From contig CALWGE010000007.1 of NCBI GenBank assembly GCA_944378225.1, positions 1 to 63,390 of the forward strand: DNA of 63,390 nucleotides, in the 5' to 3' direction. The position numbers were made by a program, and so were the translations under genes. Under the pieces are notes generated by a model. It was not told where the DNA came from. It worked only from the letters and a program-made list of their open reading frames with translations, and searched no databases. The stretch's first letter is position 1, and each line of letters opens with the position of its first letter. Of the stretch, positions 18,765-28,627 are shown piece after piece. The stretch comes from an uncultured Merdimonas sp. (lineage in GTDB: Bacteria; Bacillota; Clostridia; Lachnospirales; Lachnospiraceae).

Positions 18765-20360
18765 ATGAGTACGGTAAAAGAAGCAATTATGAACGGAGAG
18801 GCTGTCCTTGGAATTGAACTTGGATCCACAAGAATCAAGGCGGTTCTGATCGATGAAGATAACAGACCTGTAGCTTCCGGAAGTTATGACTGGGAAAATC
18901 AGCTGGAGAATGGAATCTGGACTTATGCGCTTGATGAAGTATGGAAGGGGCTGCAGGAAAGCTACGCAGCGCTGAAGGGCGATGTAAAACAGAAATACGA
19001 TGTGACACTGAAACGGCTGGGAGCTGTGGGAATCAGTGCCATGATGCATGGTTATCTGGTATTTGACAAGGAAGGAAAACAGCTGGTGCCTTTCCGGACC
19101 TGGAGAAACACAATTACAGGAGAAGCAGCGCAGGAACTGACAGAACTGTTCCGGTTTAATATTCCGCAGCGCTGGAGTATTGCCCATCTGTATCAGGCTA
19201 TTCTGAACAAAGAAGCGCATGTGCCGGAAATTGATTATATGACGACGCTTTCCGGTTATATTCACTGGAAGCTGACAGGAGAAAAGGTTATGGGAGTCGG
19301 AGAAGCTTCCGGTATGTTCCCGATTGATTCCAATGTGAAGCAGTTTGACGCAAAAATGCTGGAACAGTTCCAGGAACTGATTGTTTCGAAAGGATATCCC
19401 TGGAAAATCAGTGAAATTCTTCCCAGAGTATTATGTGCCGGCGAGGATGCAGGCAGGCTGACGGACGAGGGAGCAAGACTGCTTGATCCTTCAGGAGAAC
19501 TGGAAGCAGGCATTCCCTGTTGCCCGCCGGAAGGAGATGCGGGAACGGGAATGACAGCTACAAACAGTGTGCGTCCGCGTACCGGAAACGTATCGGCAGG
19601 TACTTCGGTATTTGCAATGATTGTTCTGGAACATGCTCTTAAGAAAGTACATCCGGAACTGGATCTGGTAACTACACCGGATGGCAGTCCGGTTGCCATG
19701 GTACATTGCAATAACTGTACTTCAGATCTGAACGCCTGGGTGGGATTGTTCAGAGAGTTCGCAGAATGCTTTGGTATTCAGACTGACATGAACAGACTGT
19801 TCGGCACTCTGTATAACAAAGCACTGGAAGGAGATCCGGACTGCGGCGGACTTCTGGCTTATAATTATTTCTCCGGAGAACATATTACAGGATTTGAGGA
19901 AGGACGGCCTTTGTTTGTCCGGACGCCGGACGCCAGATTTAATCTGGCAAACTTTATGCGGGTTCATCTGTTTACCTCTCTTGGGGCTTTGAAAACGGGA
20001 CTGGATATTCTGTTCCGTGATGAGGGCGTAGAGGCAGACGAAGTTCTGGGTCATGGCGGTCTCTTTAAGACCAGGGGCGTAGGACAGAGAATTATGGCAG
20101 CAGCCATGGATGTGCCGGTTACAGTAATGGAGACAGCAGGAGAAGGAGGAGCCTGGGGAATTGCCCTTCTTGCATCTTACATGAAGCACAAAGGGCAGGG
20201 AGAGAGTCTGGGAGAATATCTGTCAGTTCATGTATTTGCGGATGAGAAAGGAGAGACTCTCAAACCGGATCCGGAAGATGTCAGAGGATTTGACGCTTTT
20301 CTTACGCGTTATACAAAAGGACTGGCAATTGAACACGCCGCGGTGGAAAATCTGGATTAA
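18765..20360 (+). CDS. FGGY kinase, probable L-ribulokinase
   Basis: This 531-residue FGGY-family kinase has the N-terminal ATP-fold motif [15 protein letters not shown], a central [14 protein letters not shown] phosphate-binding loop, and a C-terminal [19 protein letters not shown] region. It is not a classical AraB by sequence, but its place directly after araA points to phosphorylation of L-ribulose to L-ribulose 5-phosphate. The next expected gene, araD, is not here; a terminator hairpin and a two-component system follow instead. The start has GGAGGG upstream. Xylulose or another ketose cannot be excluded as substrate. Confidence 0.8.
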   Translation: MSTVKEAIMNGEAVLGIELGSTRIKAVLIDEDNRPVASGSYDWENQLENGIWTYALDEVWKGLQESYAALKGDVKQKYDVTLKRLGAVGISAMMHGYLVFDKEGKQLVPFRTWRNTITGEAAQELTELFRFNIPQRWSIAHLYQAILNKEAHVPEIDYMTTLSGYIHWKLTGEKVMGVGEASGMFPIDSNVKQFDAKMLEQFQELIVSKGYPWKISEILPRVLCAGEDAGRLTDEGARLLDPSGELEAGIPCCPPEGDAGTGMTATNSVRPRTGNVSAGTSVFAMIVLEHALKKVHPELDLVTTPDGSPVAMVHCNNCTSDLNAWVGLFREFAECFGIQTDMNRLFGTLYNKALEGDPDCGGLLAYNYFSGEHITGFEEGRPLFVRTPDARFNLANFMRVHLFTSLGALKTGLDILFRDEGVEADEVLGHGGLFKTRGVGQRIMAAAMDVPVTVMETAGEGGAWGIALLASYMKHKGQGESLGEYLSVHVFADEKGETLKPDPEDVRGFDAFLTRYTKGLAIEHAAVENLD

Positions 20361-20433
20361 CAATTCCGTTGCTGCCTGAAAGGATTTTGGCAGCATGGAA
20401 AAGATTCATACATTTGTTTTATGGTAACCTTGC

Positions 20434-20470
20434 GGAAAAGGGATGCTGCCATCTGCGGCATCCTTTTTCC
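20434..20470 (+). terminator. terminator after araA-kinase genes
   Basis: A 13-bp stem (GGAAAAGGGATGC at 20434-20446 with GCATCCTTTTTCC at 20458-20470, one wobble) holds the T-run within its 3' arm. Confidence 0.75.
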
Positions 20471-20535
20471 GTGAAGACGAGTCAGGGCATATGCGGAAAC
20501 AGACGTCTGTGTCCGGAAACACGAGGGGTCAGATT

Positions 20536-22149
20536 ATGCTGAAAGTTTTTCTGGTAGAAGATGAGGTCGTGATGCGGGAAGGCATCAAAAACAATATCAA
20601 CTGGGAACAGGAAGGATTTTCCTTTGTGGGAGAGGCCAGTGACGGGGAACTGGCTTATCCGCTGATTCAGAAGACAAAACCGGATATTCTGATCACGGAT
20701 ATCAAGATGCCGTTTATGGACGGCCTTGAACTTTCCCGCCTGGTAAAGCAGGAACTGCCGGATATTAAAATACTGATTTTGAGTGGATATGATGAATTTG
20801 AATATGCCAAGGAGGCTATCGGTATCGGAATTACGGATTATCTGGTTAAGCCGATTGCAGGAGCCGGACTCCTGGAGACTGTGAAGAAGGTAGGAAAGAA
20901 AATCGAAGAGGAACAGCAGCAGAAAAAATTTCTGGAAACCTTTGAACAGGAGCGGATGGAGAACAGACAGCTGGCACGGCAGAAGTTTTTCCGAAAACTT
21001 GTATCCGGTCAGAGTCCGGTGTCGGCATTGCTGAAAGAGGGGAAGGAGGAGGGCTTTGACCTGGCGGCCAAAAGCTATAATATTATTCTCTTTCAGATTT
21101 TTGGCAGAGAGGGGGAAACCGGATATTCTGAGGAACAGAATGAGCTGACCCGTTCCATTGAGGAAATGACAGAGAAAATGTCTGAAGTGCTGATGGTAGA
21201 GCTGGGTCTTGAAGGCTGGGCTTTTCTCCTGAAGGGAAACGAAGAAAAATCTGCGGCAGAGGTGGAGCAGGAGCTTTTGAATAATATTTTTTCCGCACTT
21301 TCTTCCTGCAGCGATATCCATTACTTTGGCGGTGTCGGTGAAGAAGTGGAGCGTTTAAGCGAGCTCAGCCGATGCTTCGAGGAAGCCAGCAGGGCATTTG
21401 CGTTCCGGTATCTGAATAAACGCAGCCGGATTGTAAGAAGCTGTGATACTGCGGGGCGGGATCCGGAGCAGGAAGTGATGGAACTGAGTACTTTGAGCGC
21501 AGGCCATCTTGACAGAAGAGTAGTGGAGAATTTTGTAAAGACCGGGCTGAAAGGAGAAGTGACGCATTTTGTGGAGGAGTATTTTGCCAGCCTGGGAGAG
21601 AAAAATATTCATTCGCTGATGTTCCGGCAGTATGTAACAATGGATACATATTTTGCGGCAGCAGGGGTACTGGAAGAACTGGGCTGTGAACCGGGAATTC
21701 TTGCAGAACGCTGCGGAGACTTTCAGAAGACGCCGGGTATCTTTGCGTCACTGGAGGGTACAGAAAATTATCTCTGTGTGCTGCTTGGGACAGCTGTGGA
21801 GCTTCGGGAAGGAGTTTCCCGGAAAAAATACAGCTCTCTGCTGAAAGATGCCAGAAACTATATCGAGCAGAACTATGATAACGAGGATATCTCGCTGAAT
21901 ACAGTGGCAGCTTCCGTAAATCTGAGTCCCAATCATTTCAGCACAATTTTCAGCCAGGAAACGGGACGTACTTTTATTGAATACCTGACCTTTGTGCGCA
22001 TGGAAAAGGCAAAGGAGCTTTTGCGCACCACTTCCATGAAGACTGCGGAGATTGCATTTGCAGTAGGATATAAAGATGCCCATTATTTCAGCTATCTGTT
22101 TAAAAAGACACAGGAATGTACGCCCAGGGAATTCCGGGCCAGGGTATAG
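20536..22149 (+). CDS. YesN-type response regulator with AraC DNA-binding domain
   Basis: This 537-residue regulator has an N-terminal receiver domain (1 to about 120) with phosphoacceptor Asp55 in LITDIKMPFMDG and Lys in DYLVKPI. A long middle region follows, then a C-terminal AraC-type double helix-turn-helix (about 435-537; ISLNTVAASVNLSPNHFSTIF, TAEIAFAVGYKDAHYFSYLFKK). The start is ATG 20536 with GAGGGG upstream; an in-frame extension to 20443 runs through the preceding terminator and is rejected. It pairs with the downstream sensor kinase. By family habit it would activate the adjacent sugar-transport operon; the repeat at 23674-23691 is a candidate site. Confidence 0.92.
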   Translation: MLKVFLVEDEVVMREGIKNNINWEQEGFSFVGEASDGELAYPLIQKTKPDILITDIKMPFMDGLELSRLVKQELPDIKILILSGYDEFEYAKEAIGIGITDYLVKPIAGAGLLETVKKVGKKIEEEQQQKKFLETFEQERMENRQLARQKFFRKLVSGQSPVSALLKEGKEEGFDLAAKSYNIILFQIFGREGETGYSEEQNELTRSIEEMTEKMSEVLMVELGLEGWAFLLKGNEEKSAAEVEQELLNNIFSALSSCSDIHYFGGVGEEVERLSELSRCFEEASRAFAFRYLNKRSRIVRSCDTAGRDPEQEVMELSTLSAGHLDRRVVENFVKTGLKGEVTHFVEEYFASLGEKNIHSLMFRQYVTMDTYFAAAGVLEELGCEPGILAERCGDFQKTPGIFASLEGTENYLCVLLGTAVELREGVSRKKYSSLLKDARNYIEQNYDNEDISLNTVAASVNLSPNHFSTIFSQETGRTFIEYLTFVRMEKAKELLRTTSMKTAEIAFAVGYKDAHYFSYLFKKTQECTPREFRARV

Positions 22150-22187
22150 AGAGCAGGATATTCAAACTGTAAATAAAAGGAGAAGGT

Positions 22188-23636
22188 ATGAAAAAAAGGG
22201 GATCTACCATTAAAAACCGTCTGAACATACTTTTGCTGATTTGTCTGATACCGCTGACAATTCTGGTTTTCTATCTGGTTTTTATTATGCGGAGCTTTTC
22301 AGATCGTTATGATGATGTTGTACAGAATATTACAAAGGCAAATGCATATAACATCGATTTTAAAGACGATCTGGATTATCTGATGTATATCATTGTAGCG
22401 AATTCCGAGAGGGCGGATGAACTGATTGATACAGAAGAGCCACGGCGTATGATTGGAGAAGCCCGGGAGGTTTTTCAGGGGCTTTATGAATCTGCGGACG
22501 CAGAGTATGGAAGACAGCGCCTGAACCGTATCCTGAAAAGTCTCAATATTCTGGAAGACAGGGTGATAGAAATAGAATCGGATGCGAAGGTCAGCGGGTC
22601 TTATGATAAAAATATGGAACGCCTGGATCTGGATATCCGTGTTTTGACAGAACTGATTCAGGAACAGATTCAGGAATATATTTATTATGAGACAACAAAT
22701 CTGGAAGCTTTGCGCGGAGAAATCCGCGGAGACGTAGAGCAGACTCTGAAAATGAGCAGTTTTGTTTTCCTTCTGATTCTTGCGGGAGCTTATCTTCTCA
22801 GTCAGAAAGTAATGCAGGGGATTACCGACCCCATACAGAGGCTCTGCCGTGTAACCCGGGAAGCAGCCAGCGGTGATTTTACAGTGCGGGCGGAGGAAAA
22901 CAGCGAGGGAGAAATGGCGGTTCTGAATGACAGTTTCAATCAGATGATTGAAAAAATCGGAAATCTGGTGGAAGATATCCGCATCGAACAGCTGAACCTG
23001 CGGGCAACGGAGCTGAAGCTTCTGCAGGCTCAGATTAATCCTCATTTCCTTTATAATACTCTGGATACCATCATATGGCTGGCTGAAGCAGGAAGAAAAG
23101 AGGAGGTTGTGATGATGGTCACTGCCTTATCAGATTTCTTCCGTACGACTCTGAGTAAAGGAAGAGACTATATTACGGTGAAGGAGGAGGAGGCTCATAT
23201 CCGCAGTTATCTTCAGATTCAGCAGTTCCGGTATCAGGATATTCTGGAGTCCTCCATTGATATTCCGGAAGAAATGTATGGATATCAGATTCTGAAGCTG
23301 ACCTTGCAGCCTCTGGTGGAGAACGCCCTTTATCACGGAATTAAAAATAAGCGGGGACTGGGGCATATACGTGTATCCGGCCGCAAAGAGAATGGATGTC
23401 TTGTATTCCGGGTCTGGGATGACGGCAAAGGTATGGAGCCGGAACGTCTTGATAAAGTACGCCGTCTGATAGCAGGAGAAGAGGAAGTGGATCGGAGTGA
23501 TCCGTCCGGCTTTGGACTCTTTAATGTAGCGCAGCGTTTAAAACTGAATTATGGGCCAAAATACGGAATTTCCGTGGAAAGCGTATATGGAGAATGGACA
23601 GAAACCAGAGTGGTGATTCCTGCTGTACCGGACTGA
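22188..23636 (+). CDS. YesM-type sensor histidine kinase
   Basis: This 482-residue membrane kinase has two membrane helices (about 13-35 and 187-206) enclosing an extracellular sensor of about 150 helical residues. A HAMP domain follows (about 207-260), then the His_kinase domain with phosphoacceptor His in QAQINPHFLYNTLD. The ATP site comes last (LVENALYHGI, DDGKGM, GFGLFNVAQRL). It lies 38 nt after the response regulator. Its stimulus is probably a sugar, or a sugar-loaded binding protein, given the adjacent importer with two binding proteins. Confidence 0.92.
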   Translation: MKKRGSTIKNRLNILLLICLIPLTILVFYLVFIMRSFSDRYDDVVQNITKANAYNIDFKDDLDYLMYIIVANSERADELIDTEEPRRMIGEAREVFQGLYESADAEYGRQRLNRILKSLNILEDRVIEIESDAKVSGSYDKNMERLDLDIRVLTELIQEQIQEYIYYETTNLEALRGEIRGDVEQTLKMSSFVFLLILAGAYLLSQKVMQGITDPIQRLCRVTREAASGDFTVRAEENSEGEMAVLNDSFNQMIEKIGNLVEDIRIEQLNLRATELKLLQAQINPHFLYNTLDTIIWLAEAGRKEEVVMMVTALSDFFRTTLSKGRDYITVKEEEAHIRSYLQIQQFRYQDILESSIDIPEEMYGYQILKLTLQPLVENALYHGIKNKRGLGHIRVSGRKENGCLVFRVWDDGKGMEPERLDKVRRLIAGEEEVDRSDPSGFGLFNVAQRLKLNYGPKYGISVESVYGEWTETRVVIPAVPD

Positions 23637-23672
23637 CGTAAAAAATTAAACTTTTTTCCAAAAAAAACAAAC

Positions 23673-23761
23673 TTTGTTCACGGTTTGTTCAAAAATCAGT
23701 AAAAAAACGTACTTAATTCAAAAGGATGTCCGTATCAATTCCTCCCTTTCTGTTATAGAAT
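23673..23761 (+). promoter_or_regulatory. candidate operator and promoter of sugar importer
   Basis: The heptamer TTGTTCA occurs twice as a direct repeat (23674-23680 and 23685-23691), spaced 11 bp, one helical turn. That spacing is common for AraC-type activators. A -10 like TAGAAT lies at 23756-23761. The box 17 bp before it (TATCAA) is a poor -35, which fits an activator-dependent promoter. Confidence 0.5.
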
Positions 23762-23809
23762 CTGTACATAGCCAAACGAAATGGCAACAAAGATAAGGGA
23801 GGTTCCAAA

Positions 23810-24841
23810 ATGAAGAGAAAACTTGTAAGCGTACTGGTATGCGCGGCAATGGCAGCAACTGTTCTGGCAGGATGCGGCAACAAAGCAGCTGAGACAACGA
23901 CTACAGATACAGCTGCAGAGGAGACAACGGAAGAAGCAGCAGATACAGCTGCATCCGGAGATCTTATCAAAGTCGGCATCATTAACAATGACCCGAACGA
24001 GTCCGGATACCGTACAGCAAATGACGCAGACATGAAGGCAATGTTTACGGAAGAGAACGGATATGAGGCTTCCTTCGCATACAGTCTGAAGAATGATGAG
24101 CAGATTACAGCAGCTCAGAAATTTATCCAGGATGGCGTTGATTATCTTCTGCTTTCCGCAGCAGATACAGCCGGATGGGATACCGTGCTGATGGATGCTC
24201 AGGCAGCCGGAACCCGTGTAATCCTGTTTGACCGTACCATTGATGCAGACGAGAGCCTTTACGAGGCTTCCATCGTATCCGATATGGAGGCTGAAGGACA
24301 GACTGCTGTAGACTGGCTGGCAGGTCAGGGACTTGAGGAGTATAATATCATCCACATTCAGGGCGTTATGGGTTCTGCCGCACAGCAGGGACGTACCGGA
24401 GCTCTGGATGCAATGGTAGAAGCAAATGATAACTGGAATCTGGTAACCCAGCAGACTGCTGAGTGGAATGCTGAGAAAGCACAGCAGATTGTACAGTCTG
24501 TAATCGATTCCGGTGAAGAGTTCAACGTAATCTATGCTGAGAACGATGACATGGCTAAGGGCGCCGTAGCTGCTCTGGATAAGGCCAACATTTCTCATGG
24601 TGTAGACGGCGATGTTATCATCATGGGCTTCGATACCAACACATGGGCACTCGAAGAGCTGCTGGCAGGCAACTGGAACTATGACGGACAGTGCAACCCG
24701 TTCCAGGCTTCTTACATCGATGAAGTAATCAAGACCATCGAGAGCGGCGGCACCATTGAGCAGAAAGTTATCATCATGGAAGAGAAAGGCTTCGATGCTG
24801 AGACTATCACACAGGAAGACATTGATACCTACGGTATCTAA
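23810..24841 (+). CDS. Sugar ABC transporter binding lipoprotein (YtfQ family)
   Basis: This 343-residue lipoprotein has a signal peptide ending in the lipobox LAGC (Cys about 23). A Thr/Glu/Ala-rich linker and a type I periplasmic-binding fold follow. It belongs to the same class as galactofuranose-binding YtfQ: VDYLLLSAADTAGWDTVL, FDRTIDADESLYEA, ENDDMAKGAVAAL. It delivers a sugar to the ABC importer encoded next. The downstream hairpin at 24899-24952 would give it higher expression than the transporter genes. A second, more YtfQ-like binding protein is encoded after the permeases. Confidence 0.9.
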   Translation: MKRKLVSVLVCAAMAATVLAGCGNKAAETTTTDTAAEETTEEAADTAASGDLIKVGIINNDPNESGYRTANDADMKAMFTEENGYEASFAYSLKNDEQITAAQKFIQDGVDYLLLSAADTAGWDTVLMDAQAAGTRVILFDRTIDADESLYEASIVSDMEAEGQTAVDWLAGQGLEEYNIIHIQGVMGSAAQQGRTGALDAMVEANDNWNLVTQQTAEWNAEKAQQIVQSVIDSGEEFNVIYAENDDMAKGAVAALDKANISHGVDGDVIIMGFDTNTWALEELLAGNWNYDGQCNPFQASYIDEVIKTIESGGTIEQKVIIMEEKGFDAETITQEDIDTYGI

Positions 24842-24898
24842 TCTGAATGAGGGATCCGGACAGAATCCGGAATCCAGACGGAACGTAACGTTATAAAC

Positions 24899-24954
24899 AA
24901 AGCGCGGCGCAGAAAGCATGGCAGTTACAGGCCTTAACTGCACCGCGCTTTTAT
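24899..24954 (+). terminator. intercistronic hairpin after binding-protein gene
   Basis: Outer arms AAAGCGCGG and CCGCGCTTT (24899-24907 and 24943-24951) enclose an inner stem GCAGTTA/TAACTGC, followed by TTATT. It probably acts as partial terminator or mRNA stabiliser between the binding protein and the ATPase. Confidence 0.75.
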
Positions 24955-24988
24955 TCTGGAAGAAAATTTTCAGGAGGTGAACATAAGC

Positions 24989-26503
24989 GTGGAAGAAAAT
25001 GCTGTATTACAGATGAGAAATATCCATAAAAGCTTTCCGGGCGTTAAGGCGTTGTCAGGTGTGGATTTTACACTTCGCAAAGGTGAAATTCACGCGCTGA
25101 TGGGGGAAAACGGCGCCGGAAAATCCACACTGATTAAAGTTCTGACCGGAGTATATACGAAGGATGAAGGACACATTTATCTGGACGGACATGAGAAGGA
25201 AGTGGCGATTCGTTCTCCGCAGGAAGCTCAGAAACTTGGAATCAGTCCGGTGTATCAGGAGATTACACTGTGCCCGAATCTCTCTGTTGCCGAAAATATG
25301 TACATAGGGCGAACACCGGGAGCTATGCAGAACTGGAGAAAGATGAACAAAGATGCCGACAGGCTTCTGAAATCTCTGGATATCCCGGCAAAAGCCACTC
25401 AGCAGCTGTCTACCTGCTCCATTGCGGTACAACAGATGATTGCCATCGCAAGAGCCGTAGATACAGACTGTAAGGTACTGATCCTGGATGAGCCCACTTC
25501 TTCTCTGGATGAGCAGGAAGTGGAGAAACTCTTCAAGCTGATGAGAGACCTGCGTGAAAGAGGAGTGGGAATTATTTTTGTAACCCATTTCCTGGATCAG
25601 GTATATGAAGTTTGCGACCGTATTACGGTTATGCGTGACGGCTGCCTGGTGGGCGAGTATGAAATCAAGGATCTGCCCCGGGTACAGCTGGTATCCAAAA
25701 TGCTTGGCAAGGAACTGGACGATCTGTCTGATATTCATGGAGAATATAAATCCTATGAGAAAAAAGAAGGTGAGCTTCCGGTCTTTGAGGTGGAGAAACT
25801 TCACAGCAATGCAGGAATCAAGCCATTCAACTTCCATATTGATAAGGGAGAGGTTAACGGATTTACGGGTCTTCTGGGTTCAGGACGAAGCGAGTGTGTA
25901 CGCGCTATCTTCGGCGCGGATCATGTGGTGGGCGGAACCGTGAAGAAAAACGGAAAGACGGTCAAAATCACAAAACCCATCGATGCCATGCGTCAGGGTA
26001 TCGGATATCTGCCTGAGGACAGAAAACGGGACGGAATCATCGGAGACCTGTCTGTACGCGATAATATTATTCTGGCACAGCAGGTACTGCGAGGCTTCCT
26101 GAAGCCCTATTCGAGAGCGGAGGCAGACAAAATTGCAGATGAGTACATTAAGCTTCTGAATATTAAAACAGCTTCGGCTGATACGCCGATTAAATCTCTG
26201 TCCGGAGGAAATCAGCAGAAGGTAATTCTTGCCCGCTGGCTTCTGACACATCCGGAGTATCTGATTCTGGATGAGCCGACCCGCGGTATTGATGTGGGAA
26301 CTAAGGTGGATATTCAGAAACTGGTGCTGAAGCTGGCGTCCGAGGGAATGAGCGTAACCTTTATTTCCTCCGAAATGGATGAGATGCTCCGCACCTGTTC
26401 CAGACTGATTGTAATGCGGGATCGCAGGGTTGTGGGTGAGCTGACCGGCAGCGACCTGAACCAGACCAGCATTATGAGTACGATTGCCGGAGGTGACAAA
26501 TAA
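24989..26503 (+). CDS. Sugar ABC transporter ATP-binding protein (YtfR-like)
   Basis: This protein, about 504 residues, carries two ABC domains. The first has GENGAGKSTL and LDEPTSSLDEQE. The second has the degenerate Walker A GLLGSGRSE with intact LSGGNQQKVILARW and LDEPTRGIDVG, as usual in this monosaccharide class. It powers import of the sugar bound by the neighbouring lipoproteins. The preferred start is GTG 24989, 8 nt after AGGAGGTGA; a GTG at 24977 lies inside the SD. It overlaps the first permease by one base. Confidence 0.93.
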   Translation: MEENAVLQMRNIHKSFPGVKALSGVDFTLRKGEIHALMGENGAGKSTLIKVLTGVYTKDEGHIYLDGHEKEVAIRSPQEAQKLGISPVYQEITLCPNLSVAENMYIGRTPGAMQNWRKMNKDADRLLKSLDIPAKATQQLSTCSIAVQQMIAIARAVDTDCKVLILDEPTSSLDEQEVEKLFKLMRDLRERGVGIIFVTHFLDQVYEVCDRITVMRDGCLVGEYEIKDLPRVQLVSKMLGKELDDLSDIHGEYKSYEKKEGELPVFEVEKLHSNAGIKPFNFHIDKGEVNGFTGLLGSGRSECVRAIFGADHVVGGTVKKNGKTVKITKPIDAMRQGIGYLPEDRKRDGIIGDLSVRDNIILAQQVLRGFLKPYSRAEADKIADEYIKLLNIKTASADTPIKSLSGGNQQKVILARWLLTHPEYLILDEPTRGIDVGTKVDIQKLVLKLASEGMSVTFISSEMDEMLRTCSRLIVMRDRRVVGELTGSDLNQTSIMSTIAGGDK

Positions 26504-27591
26504 TGCAGACAAATGAAACGAAAAAAACAGGAGCGTCCGCTTTTCTGGGAAAAATGGTCCGGAAGCAGGTAATGATTCCGCTGGCTGCGCTTCTGATTCT
26601 GTTCCTGTTTAATCTGATTATGGATCCTTCTTTCTTCAAGATTGAACTGGGATACAACAGTGCAGGAAATCCGGTTCTTTCAGGTTTCCTGATTACGATT
26701 CTGGACAGCGGCTCTGAGCTTGCAATTCTGGCCATTGGTATGACACTGGTGACAGCTGCCACCGGCGGACAGGATATCAGTGTAGGCGCTACTACAGCTA
26801 TCGCAGGCAGCGTACTGCTGCGTGTGCTTTGCGGAACAAACTCCCGGCCGGAGACTTTACAGGCTCCTATTATTGTAGCCTTCCTGGCAGCCTGTGTGGT
26901 AGCCATGCTGTTCGGAGCCTTTAACGGTGTTCTGGTAGCAGTATTCAAGATACAGCCTATGATTGCGACTCTGATACTTTATACGGCAGGCCGTTCCATC
27001 GCCGCCTGGATAAATAACAATGAACTTCCTGTTGTCAGCGATAAGACCCTGACATATTTCGGAGAATTTATTCCGGGGATTCCGATCCCGACGCCGTTCT
27101 TTATCGCAGTTGCCTGCATGATTGTAATCGGACTGGTTCTGAAATTTACGAATCTGCGTCTGTACACTCAGGCGGTTGGTATCAACGAAAATTCATCCAG
27201 ACTGAATGGTCTGAATCCGGTTTTCATCAAGATTCTTTCCTTTGTCATTCTGGGACTGTGCGTGGCAGTGGTAGGACTTATCAAGGTAAGCCGTATTTCC
27301 ACCATTAACTACTCTGTTATTGCAAAGGATATCGAGATGGATGCCATCCTGGCGGTTGCTCTGGGCGGAAATGCCTTAAGCGGCGGTAAATTCAACATGA
27401 CTGCTTCTATCATCGGCGCTTATGTTATTCAGTGCCTTACCACAACGCTTTATAAATTCCAGGTGCGTTCAGACGCGCTTCCGGCATACAAGGCAATTGT
27501 GGTTATTGTTCTTGTAATTGTCAGCGCACCGGTCGTAAGAGAAAAGTTCAACGCTTTTATGGCGAAACGCAAGGTAAAGGAGGCGGCTTAA
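26503..27591 (+). CDS. Sugar ABC transporter permease (YtfT-like)
   Basis: This 362-residue integral membrane protein of the ribose/galactofuranose permease family has about ten helices. It contains the conserved GQDISVGATTAIAG segment and the late ALGGNALSGGKFNMTASIIGAY segment that contacts the ATPase. It begins within the stop of the ATPase gene (TAATG) and is followed after one base by a second permease. This fits the YtfT plus YjfF heterodimer of furanose importers rather than a homodimer. Confidence 0.92.
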   Translation: MQTNETKKTGASAFLGKMVRKQVMIPLAALLILFLFNLIMDPSFFKIELGYNSAGNPVLSGFLITILDSGSELAILAIGMTLVTAATGGQDISVGATTAIAGSVLLRVLCGTNSRPETLQAPIIVAFLAACVVAMLFGAFNGVLVAVFKIQPMIATLILYTAGRSIAAWINNNELPVVSDKTLTYFGEFIPGIPIPTPFFIAVACMIVIGLVLKFTNLRLYTQAVGINENSSRLNGLNPVFIKILSFVILGLCVAVVGLIKVSRISTINYSVIAKDIEMDAILAVALGGNALSGGKFNMTASIIGAYVIQCLTTTLYKFQVRSDALPAYKAIVVIVLVIVSAPVVREKFNAFMAKRKVKEAA

Positions 27592-27592
27592 A

Positions 27593-28627
27593 ATGTCAAA
27601 GGGATTTGGAAGCAAAATAAAAAATATAAGCGATACGAACCTGCTCCTTACCATTACTGTTGTCGTATTCTTTCTGATGTATATCGGAGCGATGATTTTT
27701 CAGGGAGAGGGATTCTTGAAAGCGCAGGCTCTGTTTAATATTCTGAATGCCAATGCAGCTCTGATCATTCTGTCCTGCGGTATGAGCATCGTAATGATTA
27801 CAGGAGGAATCGATATTTCTGTGGGCGGCGTGACAGCTCTCATCAGTATGTGTTGTGCTGTTTATCTGGATAAGGCAGGCGGAAGCGTTGCCATGTCTGT
27901 TGTGATTGCCCTCCTGATTGGCTTAGGATTCGGTCTGGTGCAGGGGTTCCTGGTAGCTTATCTGGAAATTCAGCCGTTCATCGTATCGCTGGCAGGAATG
28001 TTCTTTGCCCGCGGCATGACAACGATTGTCAATACGGAGCCGTTCAACGTGTCTAACGAGGCGTTTGTGGCTCTGAAGAATACACGTATCATTGTACCTG
28101 GCATGGGTTCCGTGAACCGTCTGGGAAATTATGTGGATGCATATGTGGAAATCGGAGTTCTTGTAGCTCTCCTGGTTGTGATTGTTCTGTTCTGTGTGTT
28201 AAAATGGACGAAACTGGGACGCAATTTCTATGCGGTAGGCGGTAACAGCCAGAGCGCTCTGATGCTGGGTATCAATGTAAAGCGGACGAGATTTATTGCG
28301 CACCTGCTGTGCGGTGTACTGGCAGGCATTGGTGGATTTGTATACTTCCTTCATGTTGGATCCGGTTCTCCGTCTCATGCGAGCGGCGCAGAGATGAATG
28401 CAATTGCGTCTTCCATTATCGGAGGAACCATGCTGACCGGAGGAGTAGGAAATATCATCGGAACCTTCTTTGGAGTACTTTCATTAAGCACAATTCAGAA
28501 TATTGTTTCTTCTGCCGGTCTGGATCAGGCATGGTGGACAGGAATTACGGTAGCAGCCATGCTGTGTCTGTTCCTGGTGGTGCAGAGTGTAGTAATGGCA
28601 GTCCGGAAGAAAGGAAATGCAAAATAG
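27593..28627 (+). CDS. Sugar ABC transporter permease (YjfF-like)
   Basis: This 344-residue second permease has the same family signatures: GGIDISVGGVTALIS, and GGTMLTGGVGNIIGTFFGVL near the end. About nine to ten helices are seen. With the preceding gene it should form the membrane channel. Two unequal permeases beside YtfQ-like binding proteins is the YtfQRT-YjfF arrangement, known for galactofuranose and, in some bacteria, other furanoses; nearby araA suggests arabinofuranose as an alternative. Its end overlaps the start of the second binding-protein gene. Confidence 0.92.
   Translation: MSKGFGSKIKNISDTNLLLTITVVVFFLMYIGAMIFQGEGFLKAQALFNILNANAALIILSCGMSIVMITGGIDISVGGVTALISMCCAVYLDKAGGSVAMSVVIALLIGLGFGLVQGFLVAYLEIQPFIVSLAGMFFARGMTTIVNTEPFNVSNEAFVALKNTRIIVPGMGSVNRLGNYVDAYVEIGVLVALLVVIVLFCVLKWTKLGRNFYAVGGNSQSALMLGINVKRTRFIAHLLCGVLAGIGGFVYFLHVGSGSPSHASGAEMNAIASSIIGGTMLTGGVGNIIGTFFGVLSLSTIQNIVSSAGLDQAWWTGITVAAMLCLFLVVQSVVMAVRKKGNAK

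Noticed and set aside
20443-20535. Longer start for the response regulator
   Set aside because: It runs through the terminator stem at 20434-20470; ATG 20536 begins the receiver domain directly.
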